A stretch of DNA of 64,000 nt, taken from NCBI GenBank assembly GCA_963169235.1, contig CAUJCX010000020.1, positions 186,001 through 250,000 on the forward strand. The letters run 5' to 3'. The notes beneath the pieces are model-generated. The model saw only the letters and a list, made by a program, of their open reading frames with translations. It did not search any database and was not told where the DNA came from. The translations under genes and the position numbers were made by a program. Below, piece after piece: positions 1 to 8,618 of this stretch. The first letter of the stretch is position 1. Each line of letters opens with the position of its first letter. Source of the stretch: Actinomycetota bacterium. Its GTDB lineage: Bacteria > Actinomycetota > Thermoleophilia > Miltoncostaeales > Miltoncostaeaceae.

Positions 1-662
1 TGGTACGCCAGCACCTGCCACAGGCCGGACGGCGACAGCCAGAGAAACGGCGCCAGCACCGCCACCACGACGGCGGCGCCGGGCACCATCGTGCGCAGCG
101 CCCGCGCAGGTGGATGCCGCCGCAGCTGGATGGCCAGAAGGCACGGCCCGGCCAGCAGCGGCACCAGCTTGGCCACGATCGCCACCCCCATCAGCGTCCA
201 CACCAGGGTCCAGCGGTCGGTGGCGGCGGCGTACGCCAGCCACGCCACCAGCGCGGCGATCAGCACGTCGTAGCGGGTCTGCGTCAGCGTCCCCATCAAC
301 GCGGGAGCGAGCGCCACCAGGCCCACGGCCGTCGCGGTCACGCCGCGGGTGGCGCCCAGCGCGCACGCCGTCTTCCACGTGCCCACCATGGCCGCCACGA
401 GCCCCAGCAGCATCAGCATCGAGAACGCCAGGCCGTACGAACCCGGAAGCCAGCCCGCCAGCCAGAACACGGCGGCGGCAAGCGGGGGGTACTCCAGCCG
501 GAAGTCGCGGTACGGCATTAGGCCCAGGTCGATGAGCCGGTACGTGTGCTCGTAGGTGGGCAGGTCTCCGAGGCCCTGCCCCAGCCACGTCCGCAGCTGC
601 ACCAGCCACACGGCCACGGCCACGCCGCACGCGACGGCCAGGATGTCGGCGCGGTTCCTCAC
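1..662 (-). CDS. GT87-like polyprenol-phosphate-dependent mannosyltransferase (partial)
   Basis: Integral membrane protein; the 3' end runs off the window, leaving about 220 N-terminal residues. A GTG start at 662 overlaps the upstream lipoprotein stop as GTGA, so the two genes are probably translationally coupled. Translation shows an N-terminal hydrophobic helix, then an extracytoplasmic loop with RDFRLEYPPL, a Y/DF...YPP signature typical of GT87/DUF2029 glycosyltransferases, then several more membrane helices. Known family members transfer mannose or other sugars from a polyprenyl phosphate donor outside the membrane, for example PimE in mycobacteria. The acceptor here is unknown; the neighbouring lipoprotein is a possible target, which is speculation. 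Family call is fairly sure, substrate is not. Confidence 0.7.
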   Translation of the reverse strand, partial: MRNRADILAVACGVAVAVWLVQLRTWLGQGLGDLPTYEHTYRLIDLGLMPYRDFRLEYPPLAAAVFWLAGWLPGSYGLAFSMLMLLGLVAAMVGTWKTACALGATRGVTATAVGLVALAPALMGTLTQTRYDVLIAALVAWLAYAAATDRWTLVWTLMGVAIVAKLVPLLAGPCLLAIQLRRHPPARALRTMVPGAAVVVAVLAPFLWLSPSGLWQVLAY

Positions 663-1939
663 CCGCAGCCCCGCGCGACGCTGGCGGCGACCCCGCCCGT
701 GTTGGAGTTCTGCCACGCCACCAGCGTGCCGTCCCCGACCGGGGCTGCGCTGGGCGCGCTCGCCTCCACCCGCGGGGGTGACGCCACGGCGCAGCAGGTG
801 CTCGTACCGTCCCGCCCGACCGCCACCCGCAGGGCGGATCCCCGCAGCTCCTCGAACGCCACGACCCCGCCGTCGGCCATGGCGGGCCACCCGGACGACG
901 GCGCGTCGCCGACGGGACGGGGTGCGCTCCACGCGCCACCGGCGTGCCGGCTGACCATCGCGGTCTGCTGCCCGCCGCCCTGCCCCTGCGACCAGGCGGC
1001 CACGGCGGCGTCGCCGTCGGCGGCCAGCGACGGGCCGGTGGTGGGCGGTCCCGGCGGGCGGGGAAGTCCCAGGGCGCGGGGTGCGACGGGCGCCAGCGTC
1101 ACCGCGGACCCCCAGGCGTCGCCGCGGGTCGTGGCGGCGCGGACGATCTCGTGGTCCTCGTCGGGGCGCACGGTCCAGACCGCGGCGAAGCCCGCGCCCA
1201 CCGCGGCGATGCGCGGCGCGCTGACCACGTCGGCGCGGGCCGAGAGGTCCTCCGGGGCCGTCCACTCTCCGCCGGGCCGCCGCAGCGCCGTCAGCAGCGG
1301 CCGCCCGGACGCGACGGTCGCCGACCACGTCACGGCCACCAGGCCGCCCCGCCCCACGGCGACGTCCAGCTCGAACACGCTGTGCGCGCCGGGAACGGAG
1401 TCTTCGCTCCATGTGCCTCCCGGCGTCCGCACGGCGACGCCCAGCCCGCGCCGCGTGCGCCACGCGACGGCCACGGTGCCGTCGGCGCCCGCGGCGATGC
1501 GTGGTTTCAGCGGCGACGATCCCTCGGGCGTGCCCAGGGCGGTCGCCGGCGCCCACGTGCCGTTGCGCTCTCCCGCCACCTCAACCTGGGAGCGGCCACC
1601 CGGGCCGGGCGCGTCCCACACGGCCACCGCCCCCTGGGGGGACATCGCGACGCGCGGTGCGGCGGCGCCCCGCCCGGACAACGTGTGCGACGGGCTCCAG
1701 GCGCCGTCGGGCGCGCGCACCGCCGCCATCACCGGCCCCCCGACCGAGGACTCCCACGCCACGACGGCGCGACCGTCGCGGGACGCCGCCACCGGTGCCC
1801 GCGCGCCGGTGCCGGCCAGCGCGTGCACGGCCGCCGCGGGCCCGCAGCCGGTGCCGGCCGGCTGCTGGGAGCATCCCGCCGCCAGCACCGCGACGCAGGC
1901 GAGCGCGGGGGCGGCGCACAGGGGGCGCGACGCGGTCAG
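659..1939 (-). CDS. Lipoprotein with beta-propeller-like repeats
   Basis: About 426 residues. A short signal sequence ends in the lipobox LAAGC, so the protein should be lipidated and held on the outer face of the cytoplasmic membrane. The rest is built of repeating units of roughly 45-50 residues, each with an AVAVW/VAAW core and a GxW or GGxW turn (for example GTWAPATALG, GEWTAPEDLS, GAWSAPRPVG). This resembles BNR/sialidase-type or WD-like propeller blades. No catalytic motif is recognised. The likeliest start is a CTG at 1939 that overlaps the upstream stop (CTGA); no ATG, GTG or TTG is well placed before the lipobox, so the start is uncertain. Two relatives lie at 10288-13193. Confidence 0.65.
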   Translation of the reverse strand: MTASRPLCAAPALACVAVLAAGCSQQPAGTGCGPAAAVHALAGTGARAPVAASRDGRAVVAWESSVGGPVMAAVRAPDGAWSPSHTLSGRGAAAPRVAMSPQGAVAVWDAPGPGGRSQVEVAGERNGTWAPATALGTPEGSSPLKPRIAAGADGTVAVAWRTRRGLGVAVRTPGGTWSEDSVPGAHSVFELDVAVGRGGLVAVTWSATVASGRPLLTALRRPGGEWTAPEDLSARADVVSAPRIAAVGAGFAAVWTVRPDEDHEIVRAATTRGDAWGSAVTLAPVAPRALGLPRPPGPPTTGPSLAADGDAAVAAWSQGQGGGQQTAMVSRHAGGAWSAPRPVGDAPSSGWPAMADGGVVAFEELRGSALRVAVGRDGTSTCCAVASPPRVEASAPSAAPVGDGTLVAWQNSNTGGVAASVARGCG

Positions 1940-2229
1940 GCCCCGACGCGGGAGCTGATCGCCGCCCCCGACGTGTCGACGCCCAGGTCGCGCAGCGCGG
2001 CGTCGAACGCCGTGGTCGCCCGCCGCTGCGCGTCCTCGCGGGTGGGGGCCTCCACCACGGTGCGGGCGGTGACGTCGTGGCCGTCCAGGCCGACGTCGGG
2101 GAGCACGCCGCCGTCGGCCGACAACGCGTCCACCAGCTGACCGCGCAGGGCGTCCGGGGCCGGGTCGGCCAGCCGCACCGTGCAGGTGACGTGCCACGAG
2201 AACGTCGCGTCGGATGCGCTCATGCGCAC
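1936..2229 (-). CDS. Hypothetical protein, 97 aa
   Basis: Small soluble protein starting at GTG 2229, with an alternative ATG at 2223. No signal peptide or membrane segment is visible. The sequence contains a WHVTCTVRL strand and an AxxRATTAFDAALRDLG helix, giving an alpha/beta look, but I recognise no family. Its stop overlaps the presumed start of the propeller lipoprotein downstream, so it heads a three-gene operon with that lipoprotein and the GT87-like transferase. It is divergent from the radical SAM gene across a gap of about 110 bases that should hold both promoters. Confidence 0.55.
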   Translation of the reverse strand: MRMSASDATFSWHVTCTVRLADPAPDALRGQLVDALSADGGVLPDVGLDGHDVTARTVVEAPTREDAQRRATTAFDAALRDLGVDTSGAAISSRVGA

Positions 2230-2342
2230 ACCTTGCCACGTCCGGGCCCGCCGTGAGGAGCCCGCCGCGCGGAGGCGACCGGGCTTTCTACGGACGCGGC
2301 GGGTGGGCGAACGCGGATGGGGAGGGTGGTAGACGTGCCGTC

Positions 2343-3491
2343 ATGCCGATTCCCCCCGTCCCGCTCACCCCCGGTGCCAAGGCCATGCGCGGCGAGCGCG
2401 ACGCGTGGCTGGCGCAACTCGACTTCGACCGCGCGCCGTTCACCATCGCGTGGGAGGTGACGCGGGCCTGCGCCTACGCGTGCTTCCACTGCCGTGCGGA
2501 CGCCCAGCACCGGCGCGATCCGCGCGAGCTGACACTCGACGAGGGCCGGGCCCTCATCGACGACCTGGCCGGATTCGGCACGCGCCCCATCCTGGTGCTG
2601 ACGGGCGGCGACCCCCTGATGCGTCCCGACCTGTTCGACCTGGCCGCCCACGCGGACGCCGCCGGACTGCGCGTGTCGCTGACGCCGACGGCCACCGCGC
2701 TGGTGACGCGCGAGCGCATGGCCACGGCCCGCGCGTCGGGCATCCGCCGCGTGGCGTTCAGCCTCGACGCCCCCACGGCCGACGTGCACGACCGGTTCCG
2801 GGGCTTCTCAGGGTCGTTCGCGCGCACCATGACCGGCATGCGGGCGGCCGCCGCCGAGGGCCTGGCCCTGCAGGTGAACACCACCGTCTACGCCGACAAC
2901 GCCGCGTCGCTGCCCGACATGGTGCCCCTGTTGCAGGAGTGGGGCGTGGTGCAGTGGTCGGTGTTCTTCCTGGTGCCGACCGGGCGCGGGACGCAGCTGC
3001 CCATGCTGGACGCGGCCGGCCACGAACGGGTGCTCAGGTGGCTACACGACCTCACCGGCATCACCGGCTTCGACATCAAGGCGACCGCCGCACCCCACTA
3101 CCGGCGCATCGCGCTGCAGCAGGCGGCTCAGGCGGCGGCGGGTGACCGCCTGGACGGCCTGATGGGCGCGGGGTTCCAGTACGCCGACGGCCTCGATCGT
3201 CCCATGAAGGGCGTCAACGACGGGCGCGGCTTCATGTTCATCTCGCACACCGGCGACGTCACGCCGTCGGGGTTCCTGCCGCTGGTGGCGGGCAACGTGC
3301 GCGAGCGCAGCGCGGTGGAGATCTACCGCGACGCCCCGCTCTTCCGCCAGCTTCGCGATCCGGCCCTGCTCACGGGCAAGTGCGGCCGGTGCGGCTTCAA
3401 GGAGGTGTGCGGGGGCAGTCGCGCCCGCGCGTTCGGCGTGCACGGGGACTACCTGGCCGAGGATCCCAGCTGCGCGTACGTGCCCGCCTGA
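2343..3491 (+). CDS. Radical SAM/SPASM enzyme (TIGR04053-like)
   Basis: A 382-residue enzyme. The canonical CxxxCxxC motif (CAYACFHC) at residues 43-50 binds the 4Fe-4S cluster that cleaves S-adenosylmethionine, and LTGGDPLMRPD follows as the GGE-like SAM motif. A C-terminal SPASM-type set of cysteines (C347, C350, C356 and C377, in CGRCGFKEVCGG) should bind auxiliary Fe-S clusters. The N-terminal block FDRAPFTIAWEVTRAC matches a family of heme-d1/peptide-modifying-like radical SAM proteins common in Actinobacteria whose substrates are mostly unknown. The ATG at 2343 is chosen because the family pattern begins just after it; the frame stays open upstream but without family-like sequence. No precursor peptide gene is visible nearby. 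Confidence 0.8.
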   Translation: MPIPPVPLTPGAKAMRGERDAWLAQLDFDRAPFTIAWEVTRACAYACFHCRADAQHRRDPRELTLDEGRALIDDLAGFGTRPILVLTGGDPLMRPDLFDLAAHADAAGLRVSLTPTATALVTRERMATARASGIRRVAFSLDAPTADVHDRFRGFSGSFARTMTGMRAAAAEGLALQVNTTVYADNAASLPDMVPLLQEWGVVQWSVFFLVPTGRGTQLPMLDAAGHERVLRWLHDLTGITGFDIKATAAPHYRRIALQQAAQAAAGDRLDGLMGAGFQYADGLDRPMKGVNDGRGFMFISHTGDVTPSGFLPLVAGNVRERSAVEIYRDAPLFRQLRDPALLTGKCGRCGFKEVCGGSRARAFGVHGDYLAEDPSCAYVPA

Positions 3492-3507
3492 GCGGGCGGC
3501 GCCGGGC

Positions 3508-4398
3508 GTGGCGGACACCTCCGGCGGCGGCGATACTCGGCCGGTGAACACCGACGGATGGCCGCCGATCGACGATGCCGATCTGCTGGCGCGGCTGCGC
3601 GCACCCGACGCCGACCTGTACCGCCACTTCCCCGCGTTCGCGCGCCGGATGCCCGCCGGGGCGACCGACCCGGACGTGCGGCGGCGGCTGGCGTGGGGCC
3701 GGGGGTACCCGTTCGTGCGGGCGCCGCGCCAGGTGGTGCTGCGCGGCGGGCGCGTCACGCCCGGCAACGCGCTGCCGGACGACGCGCCGCGGTGGGCGCT
3801 TTTGGCCATCGGCTCCAACGCGGCCCCCGAGCGGCTGGCCGCGAAGCTGGCCGGGGTCGACGACGACGCGCTGCTTCTGACCCCCGCCGTGTTGCACGAC
3901 CACGACGTCGCGGCGTTGCCGTACCCGGTGACGTACGGGGCGTTCCCCGCGGGTCTCGTCCACAGCCCCGGCACGCGGGTGGACGTGGCCGTGCTGGACG
4001 TGACGCTCGCGCAGCTGTCGTGGCTGGCGTTCTCGGAGTTCGGCTACCACTTCGGGGCCCTCGAGGGGTGCCGCGTCGACGTGGCCGACGGGCGGCGACT
4101 CGAGCGCGCGTTCGTGTTCGTGCAACGGGTGGGGCTGTTCGCCGTGGACGGTGAGCCGGTGGCGTTGGTCGCCGTACCGGCGGCCGATCGCACGCTGCCC
4201 GCCATGAGCCAGGAGGCGCTCCTCGACCTGTGGGCGCGGCGGCGGTTCGGCGGTGCTGAGGACGTGCGGGAGCGCCTGGTGGAGGCGCTGGCCGATCCCG
4301 GCGCGTTCATCCGCCACCTGGCCCTGCCGTCGGCCGCGGACGCGGTGCACCCCCAGGTGCCGGGCTTCGCGCGCCACCCGGCGTCGCGCCCGGCCTGA
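3508..4398 (+). CDS. Conserved-looking hypothetical protein, weak GGCT-like signature
   Basis: 296 residues from GTG 3508; a second GTG at 3544 would remove 12 residues and fits as well. No signal peptide or membrane helix. Residues 97-110 read ALLAIGSNAAPERL, recalling the YGSN...P..L nucleotide-like loop of gamma-glutamylcyclotransferase folds, and a YGAFPAGL...SPGTRV segment follows in the right relative place. The catalytic glutamate of that family is not obvious, so this is only a hint. It lies 16 bases behind the radical SAM gene on the same strand and is probably co-transcribed with it, converging on the TetR gene. Function unknown. Confidence 0.55.
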   Translation: MADTSGGGDTRPVNTDGWPPIDDADLLARLRAPDADLYRHFPAFARRMPAGATDPDVRRRLAWGRGYPFVRAPRQVVLRGGRVTPGNALPDDAPRWALLAIGSNAAPERLAAKLAGVDDDALLLTPAVLHDHDVAALPYPVTYGAFPAGLVHSPGTRVDVAVLDVTLAQLSWLAFSEFGYHFGALEGCRVDVADGRRLERAFVFVQRVGLFAVDGEPVALVAVPAADRTLPAMSQEALLDLWARRRFGGAEDVRERLVEALADPGAFIRHLALPSAADAVHPQVPGFARHPASRPA

Positions 4399-4408
4399 GC
4401 GCGAGGGG

Positions 4409-5011
4409 CTACGGGCGCAGGCCCGCCAGCAGCGCGGCGAGGCCGTCCTCGAACAGCGCGTCCTCCTCGGCCGGGTCGGTGAGGTGCGCCAGGATGGGCG
4501 ACAGCGGGTCGTCGCGGCCCGCGTCGGCGGGTGCCAACGGGCGGGTGAGCGTGAAGCCGATGGCGAAGCGCACCACCACGCGCAGGGCGCGCGCCGCGCC
4601 GACCGGTGAGAAGCCGTCGCGCTCGAGCGAGGCGAGCACGCTTTCCACCAGCGGCCGGGCCGCCGTGTAGGCGCTGGCCGGCATGCCCGCCAGCAGGGCG
4701 TATGCGCCGGGGTGGCGACGCTCGAGCGCGCGGTGCCGGCGCGCCAGCTCGCCCAGCGCGGCCGTGCCGCCGGTCGCGCGGGGAAGGCCGTCGTCGAGCT
4801 CCGCGAGCACGGCGTGGATGACGCCGTCGAGCACCGCCTGCTTGCTGGGCAGGTGCTTGTAGATGGCCATCGCCTCGACGCCCAGCTCGGCCCCCAGAAG
4901 GCGCATGGTGAAGCCGTCCACGCCGGTGCGGTCGATCAGCGCGACGGCGGCGTGGACGATGCGCTCAGGGGTGAGGGGCACACGCGGGGGACGGGGGGAG
5001 ACGGGGAACAC
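4409..5011 (-). CDS. TetR/AcrR family transcriptional repressor
   Basis: About 200 residues. The N-terminal helix-turn-helix (TPERIVHAAVALID...GFTMRLLGAELGVEAMAIYKHLPSK) is classic TetR, and the C-terminal ligand domain (RHRALERRHPGAYALL) resembles the TetR_C_1 group. I place the start at GTG 5011, which gives a normal family length and leaves the palindrome at 5045-5059 upstream. An ATG at 5062 would put that palindrome inside the coding region and is less likely. Divergent from the nitroreductase-crotonase-ligase cassette, which it most probably represses along with itself. The likely inducer is an acyl-CoA or aromatic acid from that pathway (inference). Confidence 0.85.
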   Translation of the reverse strand: MFPVSPRPPRVPLTPERIVHAAVALIDRTGVDGFTMRLLGAELGVEAMAIYKHLPSKQAVLDGVIHAVLAELDDGLPRATGGTAALGELARRHRALERRHPGAYALLAGMPASAYTAARPLVESVLASLERDGFSPVGAARALRVVVRFAIGFTLTRPLAPADAGRDDPLSPILAHLTDPAEEDALFEDGLAALLAGLRP

Positions 5012-5044
5012 CTCGACGGGCTTGACGAACCGGTGGCGAGCGGA

Positions 5045-5059
5045 GTTTACTACGTAAAC
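5045..5059. promoter_or_regulatory. TetR operator palindrome
   Basis: GTTTAC-TAC-GTAAAC is a perfect 6-bp inverted repeat with a 3-bp centre. It sits in the 87-bp gap between the divergent TetR gene (start 5011) and the nitroreductase gene (start 5099). It is an AT-rich island in very GC-rich DNA. Size and symmetry fit a TetR dimer site covering both promoters. I could not place convincing -35/-10 boxes. Confidence 0.7.
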
Positions 5060-5098
5060 CATGCGACGCCGTCGCACCCGCCCGAAAGGTTCCGCGCC

Positions 5099-6130
5099 GT
5101 GAGCACCGACACCTGCCCCCCCGCCGACCAGGTCCCGGACGTCCCCGTGCTGCGCACGCTGGGCAATCGCCGCAGCATCCGGTACTTCGATCCCGACCGC
5201 GAGGTCGAGCGCTGGAAGATCGAGTCGATGCTGCAGGCCGCCCGCTTCGCGTCGTGCCAGGGCAACATCAACGCCACCGAGGCCGTCGTCATCCAGAAGG
5301 ACCACTGCGACATCTGGGACGACGTCGAGGACTGCGTGTCGGGCTTCAACGTGCAGATCATCAACCAGGCGTCGCACCTCGTGCTGTGGCTGACGAACCT
5401 GAACGCGTGGTACGGACGCGCGATCGACGGCATCTCCACCGTGTCGCTGGTGGGCGCGGCGGCGAAGTACCACGGCTGGAACTACGAGTTCTCGATGACG
5501 CAGACGCTGCCGCGCCTGATGAGCTTCCCCAAGGAGCGCACCGAGAACCTGCTGCGGTTCGAGACCGGACAGGCCGTCGCGAACGCCATCACGGCGGGCG
5601 TGGGCCTGGGCGTGGGCAACATCCTGATCGCGTTCGGCCGCAAGCCGGGCGGGGTCGAGAAGGCCCTGGGCCTGCCCGACCACTACCGCTTCACGTGGGG
5701 CCACGCGGTCGGGTATCCGCTGGAGGAGGCGCAGACCGGCGGCCAGCGCCCGCGCCTGAAGATGGAGGCGCTGTTCCACGAGAACGCGTTCGGCACGCCG
5801 TTCCGCAGCGACCCCGCCACGGTGGAGCTGCTGAAGGCCAAGGGCCTCATCCAGGAGCAGGCGCCCCGCCCCGGCCGCTTCGAGGAGATGGACGCCATCG
5901 CCGACCGCTTCGGCCGCGACAAGGGCGTGATCTCGTTCCCCGCCCGCGAGATCGAGCGGCTGATGGCGGACGAGGACTGGGACTTCGGGCCCCACATCCG
6001 CGAGCGGGCCCAGTGGCTGGTCGACAACGAGGACCTGCCGGACTACCCGGAGGAGATGCGCCAGACGTTCGCGCACCTGCTGGCCGAGCACGGCATCGAC
6101 ACCGCCAAGTACCTGCCGGCCGCCGAGTAG
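5099..6130 (+). CDS. Nitroreductase-family FMN oxidoreductase
   Basis: 343 residues from GTG 5099, with AAAGG at 5085-5089 as a well spaced ribosome binding site. The N-terminal NRRSIRYFDPD block and the following helix (IESMLQAARFASCQGN) are the FMN-phosphate-binding signature of the nitroreductase superfamily. The later GVGLGVGNILIAFG ... LGLPDHYRFTWGHAVGYP matches the family's second conserved region. The protein is longer than typical 200-residue nitroreductases: it carries an insertion with two cysteines (about residues 60-80) and a C-terminal extension of about 90 residues. With the crotonase and acyl-CoA ligase directly downstream, it may reduce or dehydrogenate a CoA-bound intermediate; that role is inference. 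Confidence 0.75.
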   Translation: MSTDTCPPADQVPDVPVLRTLGNRRSIRYFDPDREVERWKIESMLQAARFASCQGNINATEAVVIQKDHCDIWDDVEDCVSGFNVQIINQASHLVLWLTNLNAWYGRAIDGISTVSLVGAAAKYHGWNYEFSMTQTLPRLMSFPKERTENLLRFETGQAVANAITAGVGLGVGNILIAFGRKPGGVEKALGLPDHYRFTWGHAVGYPLEEAQTGGQRPRLKMEALFHENAFGTPFRSDPATVELLKAKGLIQEQAPRPGRFEEMDAIADRFGRDKGVISFPAREIERLMADEDWDFGPHIRERAQWLVDNEDLPDYPEEMRQTFAHLLAEHGIDTAKYLPAAE

Positions 6131-6132
6131 TC

Positions 6133-6951
6133 GTGGACTACGAGGACATCCTCTGGCAGCAGGACGGAGCCCGGGTCACCATCACGATGAACCGCCCCGA
6201 GCGGCTGAACGCCCTGCGCGGGCAGACGATCATCGAGATGGTCGACGCGTTCGAGCGCGCTGCCGACGATGAAACCGTGGGAGTGATCGTGCTCACCGGC
6301 GCGGGCGACCGTGCGTTCTGCGCCGGCGGTGACGTGCAGGACCCGTCGAACGGCATGGCGCAGAAGCGGCGCGGTCACCACCTGGTGGACCGCCTGGGCG
6401 CCGCCATGCGCAACAACGGCAAGCCGATCATCGCCAAGGTCAAGGGCTACTGCATCGGCGCGGGCAACGAGCTCAACATGATCTGTGACCTGACGATCGC
6501 GGCGGAGTCGTCGCGGTTCGGCCAGGCGGGGCCGAAGATCGGCACGGCCCCGCTGTGGTGGGGGTGCCAGTACATGCCCATGGTCATCGGCGAGAAGAAG
6601 GCCCGCGAGGTGTTGTTCCTGGTGCGCCAGTACTCGGCGCAGGAGGCCCTCGGAATGGGCCTCGTCAACAAGGTCGTGCCCGACGACCGCCTCGACGCCG
6701 AGGTGGACGAGTGGTGCAACGACATCCTGTCGCGCTCGCCGCAGGGGCTGCGCCTGGCCAAGATCGCCCTCAACGCGTCGTCCGACATGCTGTACCCGTC
6801 GATGCAGCACGGGTACGAGCTGATGGCCCTCAACCACGTGTACGGCGTCGAGCCCCGCGAGGGCATCGCGTCGTTCCAAGAGAAGCGGTCGGCCGACTGG
6901 CGCCCGTTCCGCGGCGGAGAGGGGCCCGAGCCGGCCCCGCGGGGGTCGTGA
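6133..6951 (+). CDS. Enoyl-CoA hydratase/isomerase (crotonase) family, BadI/MenB-like
   Basis: 272 residues, GTG start two bases after the nitroreductase stop. Crotonase oxyanion-hole segments are clear: AFCAGGDV at about 61-68 and GYCIGAGNEL at about 105-114. The block CDLTIAAESSRFGQAGPKIG ending in GLVNKVVP resembles ring-cleaving crotonases such as BadI (2-ketocyclohexanecarboxyl-CoA hydrolase) and DHNA-CoA synthase MenB more than beta-oxidation hydratases. No other menaquinone genes are near, so a ring-opening hydrolase for an alicyclic or aromatic acyl-CoA is the better guess. The last base of its stop is shared with the ligase start. Confidence 0.8.
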   Translation: MDYEDILWQQDGARVTITMNRPERLNALRGQTIIEMVDAFERAADDETVGVIVLTGAGDRAFCAGGDVQDPSNGMAQKRRGHHLVDRLGAAMRNNGKPIIAKVKGYCIGAGNELNMICDLTIAAESSRFGQAGPKIGTAPLWWGCQYMPMVIGEKKAREVLFLVRQYSAQEALGMGLVNKVVPDDRLDAEVDEWCNDILSRSPQGLRLAKIALNASSDMLYPSMQHGYELMALNHVYGVEPREGIASFQEKRSADWRPFRGGEGPEPAPRGS

Positions 6952-8618
6952 TGCACGCGACGGAGTGGACCGACTGGTACGCGCGGGAGGACCCCACCAC
7001 GTGGGTGCTCGCCGAGATCCTGCGGCGCCGGGCCGCCGAGCACCCGGACCGCCCGTACAGCCGGTTCGGCAGCGGCGACTGGGTGACGTACGGCGACACC
7101 CACGCCCAGGCCAACCGCGTGGCCAACGGCCTCGTCGCCCGCGGCGTGGGTCCCGGCGCGTCGGTCAGCGTGATGCTGCCGAACTGCGCCGAGTACCTGC
7201 CGGTGTGGTTCGGAATCCTCACCGCGGGTGCCGTGATGAGCCCCATCAACACCGCGTACAAGGGCGACTTCCTCAGCTGGACCATCCAGCTGGTGGAGGC
7301 GCGGGTGCTGATCGTCAGCGACCTCTACCTCGACCGCCTGGATCTGGTGGCGGCCGACCTGCCCCTGCTGGAGCGCGTGATCGTGGTGCCCTCCGGGGGC
7401 GAGGCCACCGGCCCGGACCCGCGCGTGGCGTGGGAGACGTACGACGCGCTGTGCGCCGGGCCCGACACCGACCCGGACGGCATCACGTACGCGTGGACGG
7501 ACGACGCTCGCATCATGTTCACGTCGGGCACCACGGGCCGCTCGAAGGGCGTCATCAAGCAGAATGCGGCCGACTACTTCTCGGCCCGCAGCGCCCTCGA
7601 GTCGGCCATGGTGCGCCGGGGCATCGGCCTGGACGGCCTGTCGGACGAGGTCTACTTCACGTGCCTGCCGCTGTTCCACTCCAACGCGCAGGTGCTGTGC
7701 GCGTACCCGGCCCTCATCGCCGGCGCCCGGGTGGCGGTCACCGAGCGGTTCTCGGGCACGCGCTTCTGGGACCAGGTGATCGACGCGGGCGCCACCACGT
7801 TCAACGGCATCGGGGCGATGCTGTACTTCCTGTGGAACCAGCCGCCGTCCGAGCGCGATCGCGCCCACCGCGTGCACACCGTGGCGGCGGCCCCCGCCCC
7901 GAAGGACATCTACCACCAGTTCGAGGAGCGGTTCGGCGTCACGCTGACCGAGGGCTACGGCCTCACCGAGACCGGCGTGTGCACCACCATGGACCCCACG
8001 CAGCCGGTGCGGCTGGGTTCGTGCGGGCGGGCCAACCCGGGCTATGAGGTCAGCATCGTGGAGCCCGGCACCGACCTGCCGCTGCCGGCCGGGACCCCCG
8101 GCGAGATCGTGGTCGACCAGAAGATGCCCAACATCATCATGCGGGCGTACTTCGGCATGCCCCAGAAGACCGCGGAGGACTTCCGCAACCTCAAGCTCCA
8201 CACCGGCGACCTGGGGCGCATGGATGAGGACGGGTACGTCTACTTCATGGACCGGGTGAAGGACTACATCCGCCGCCGTGGCGAGAACGTGTCGTCGATG
8301 GAGGTGGAGCGCCAGGTGGAGGACCACCCGGCGGTCAAGCGGGCGGCGGCGATCGGCGTGAAGGCGGGCGAGGGGGCCTCGTCGGAGGACGAGATCCTGA
8401 TCGTGTGCGTGGCCGAGGGCGCCGCGCCGGATCCGGTGGAGTTCACCCACTGGATGGCCGAGCGGATGCCGTACTTCATGGTGCCGCGCTACATCCGGTT
8501 CGTGGATGCGCTGCCGATGACGCCCACGGAGCGCATCCAGAAGACGAGGCTTCGCGACGAGGGCATCACCGCGGACACGTTCGACCGGGACGCCGCGGGA
8601 ATCACGATCCGGCGGTAG
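6951..8618 (+). CDS. AMP-forming acyl-CoA ligase
   Basis: 555 residues, with an ATG overlapping the crotonase stop by one base (TGATG). Adenylate-forming motifs are in order: the P-loop FTSGTTGRSKG at about 190-200, YGLTETG near 335, and DRVKDYIRRRGENV near 434-447 with the hinge. The C-terminal catalytic lysine region (PTERIQKTRLR) is present. It activates a carboxylic acid to its CoA thioester with ATP. Overall pattern is close to CaiC/FadD3-like ligases. As the last gene of the TetR-controlled cassette it probably makes the substrate for the crotonase and nitroreductase. The true acid is not deducible. Confidence 0.88.
   Translation: MHATEWTDWYAREDPTTWVLAEILRRRAAEHPDRPYSRFGSGDWVTYGDTHAQANRVANGLVARGVGPGASVSVMLPNCAEYLPVWFGILTAGAVMSPINTAYKGDFLSWTIQLVEARVLIVSDLYLDRLDLVAADLPLLERVIVVPSGGEATGPDPRVAWETYDALCAGPDTDPDGITYAWTDDARIMFTSGTTGRSKGVIKQNAADYFSARSALESAMVRRGIGLDGLSDEVYFTCLPLFHSNAQVLCAYPALIAGARVAVTERFSGTRFWDQVIDAGATTFNGIGAMLYFLWNQPPSERDRAHRVHTVAAAPAPKDIYHQFEERFGVTLTEGYGLTETGVCTTMDPTQPVRLGSCGRANPGYEVSIVEPGTDLPLPAGTPGEIVVDQKMPNIIMRAYFGMPQKTAEDFRNLKLHTGDLGRMDEDGYVYFMDRVKDYIRRRGENVSSMEVERQVEDHPAVKRAAAIGVKAGEGASSEDEILIVCVAEGAAPDPVEFTHWMAERMPYFMVPRYIRFVDALPMTPTERIQKTRLRDEGITADTFDRDAAGITIRR

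Noticed and set aside
4968-5062. ATG at 5062 as the TetR start.
   Set aside because: It would place the perfect palindrome inside codons 2-6 and make the protein longer than usual; the GTG at 5011 fits family length and leaves the operator outside.
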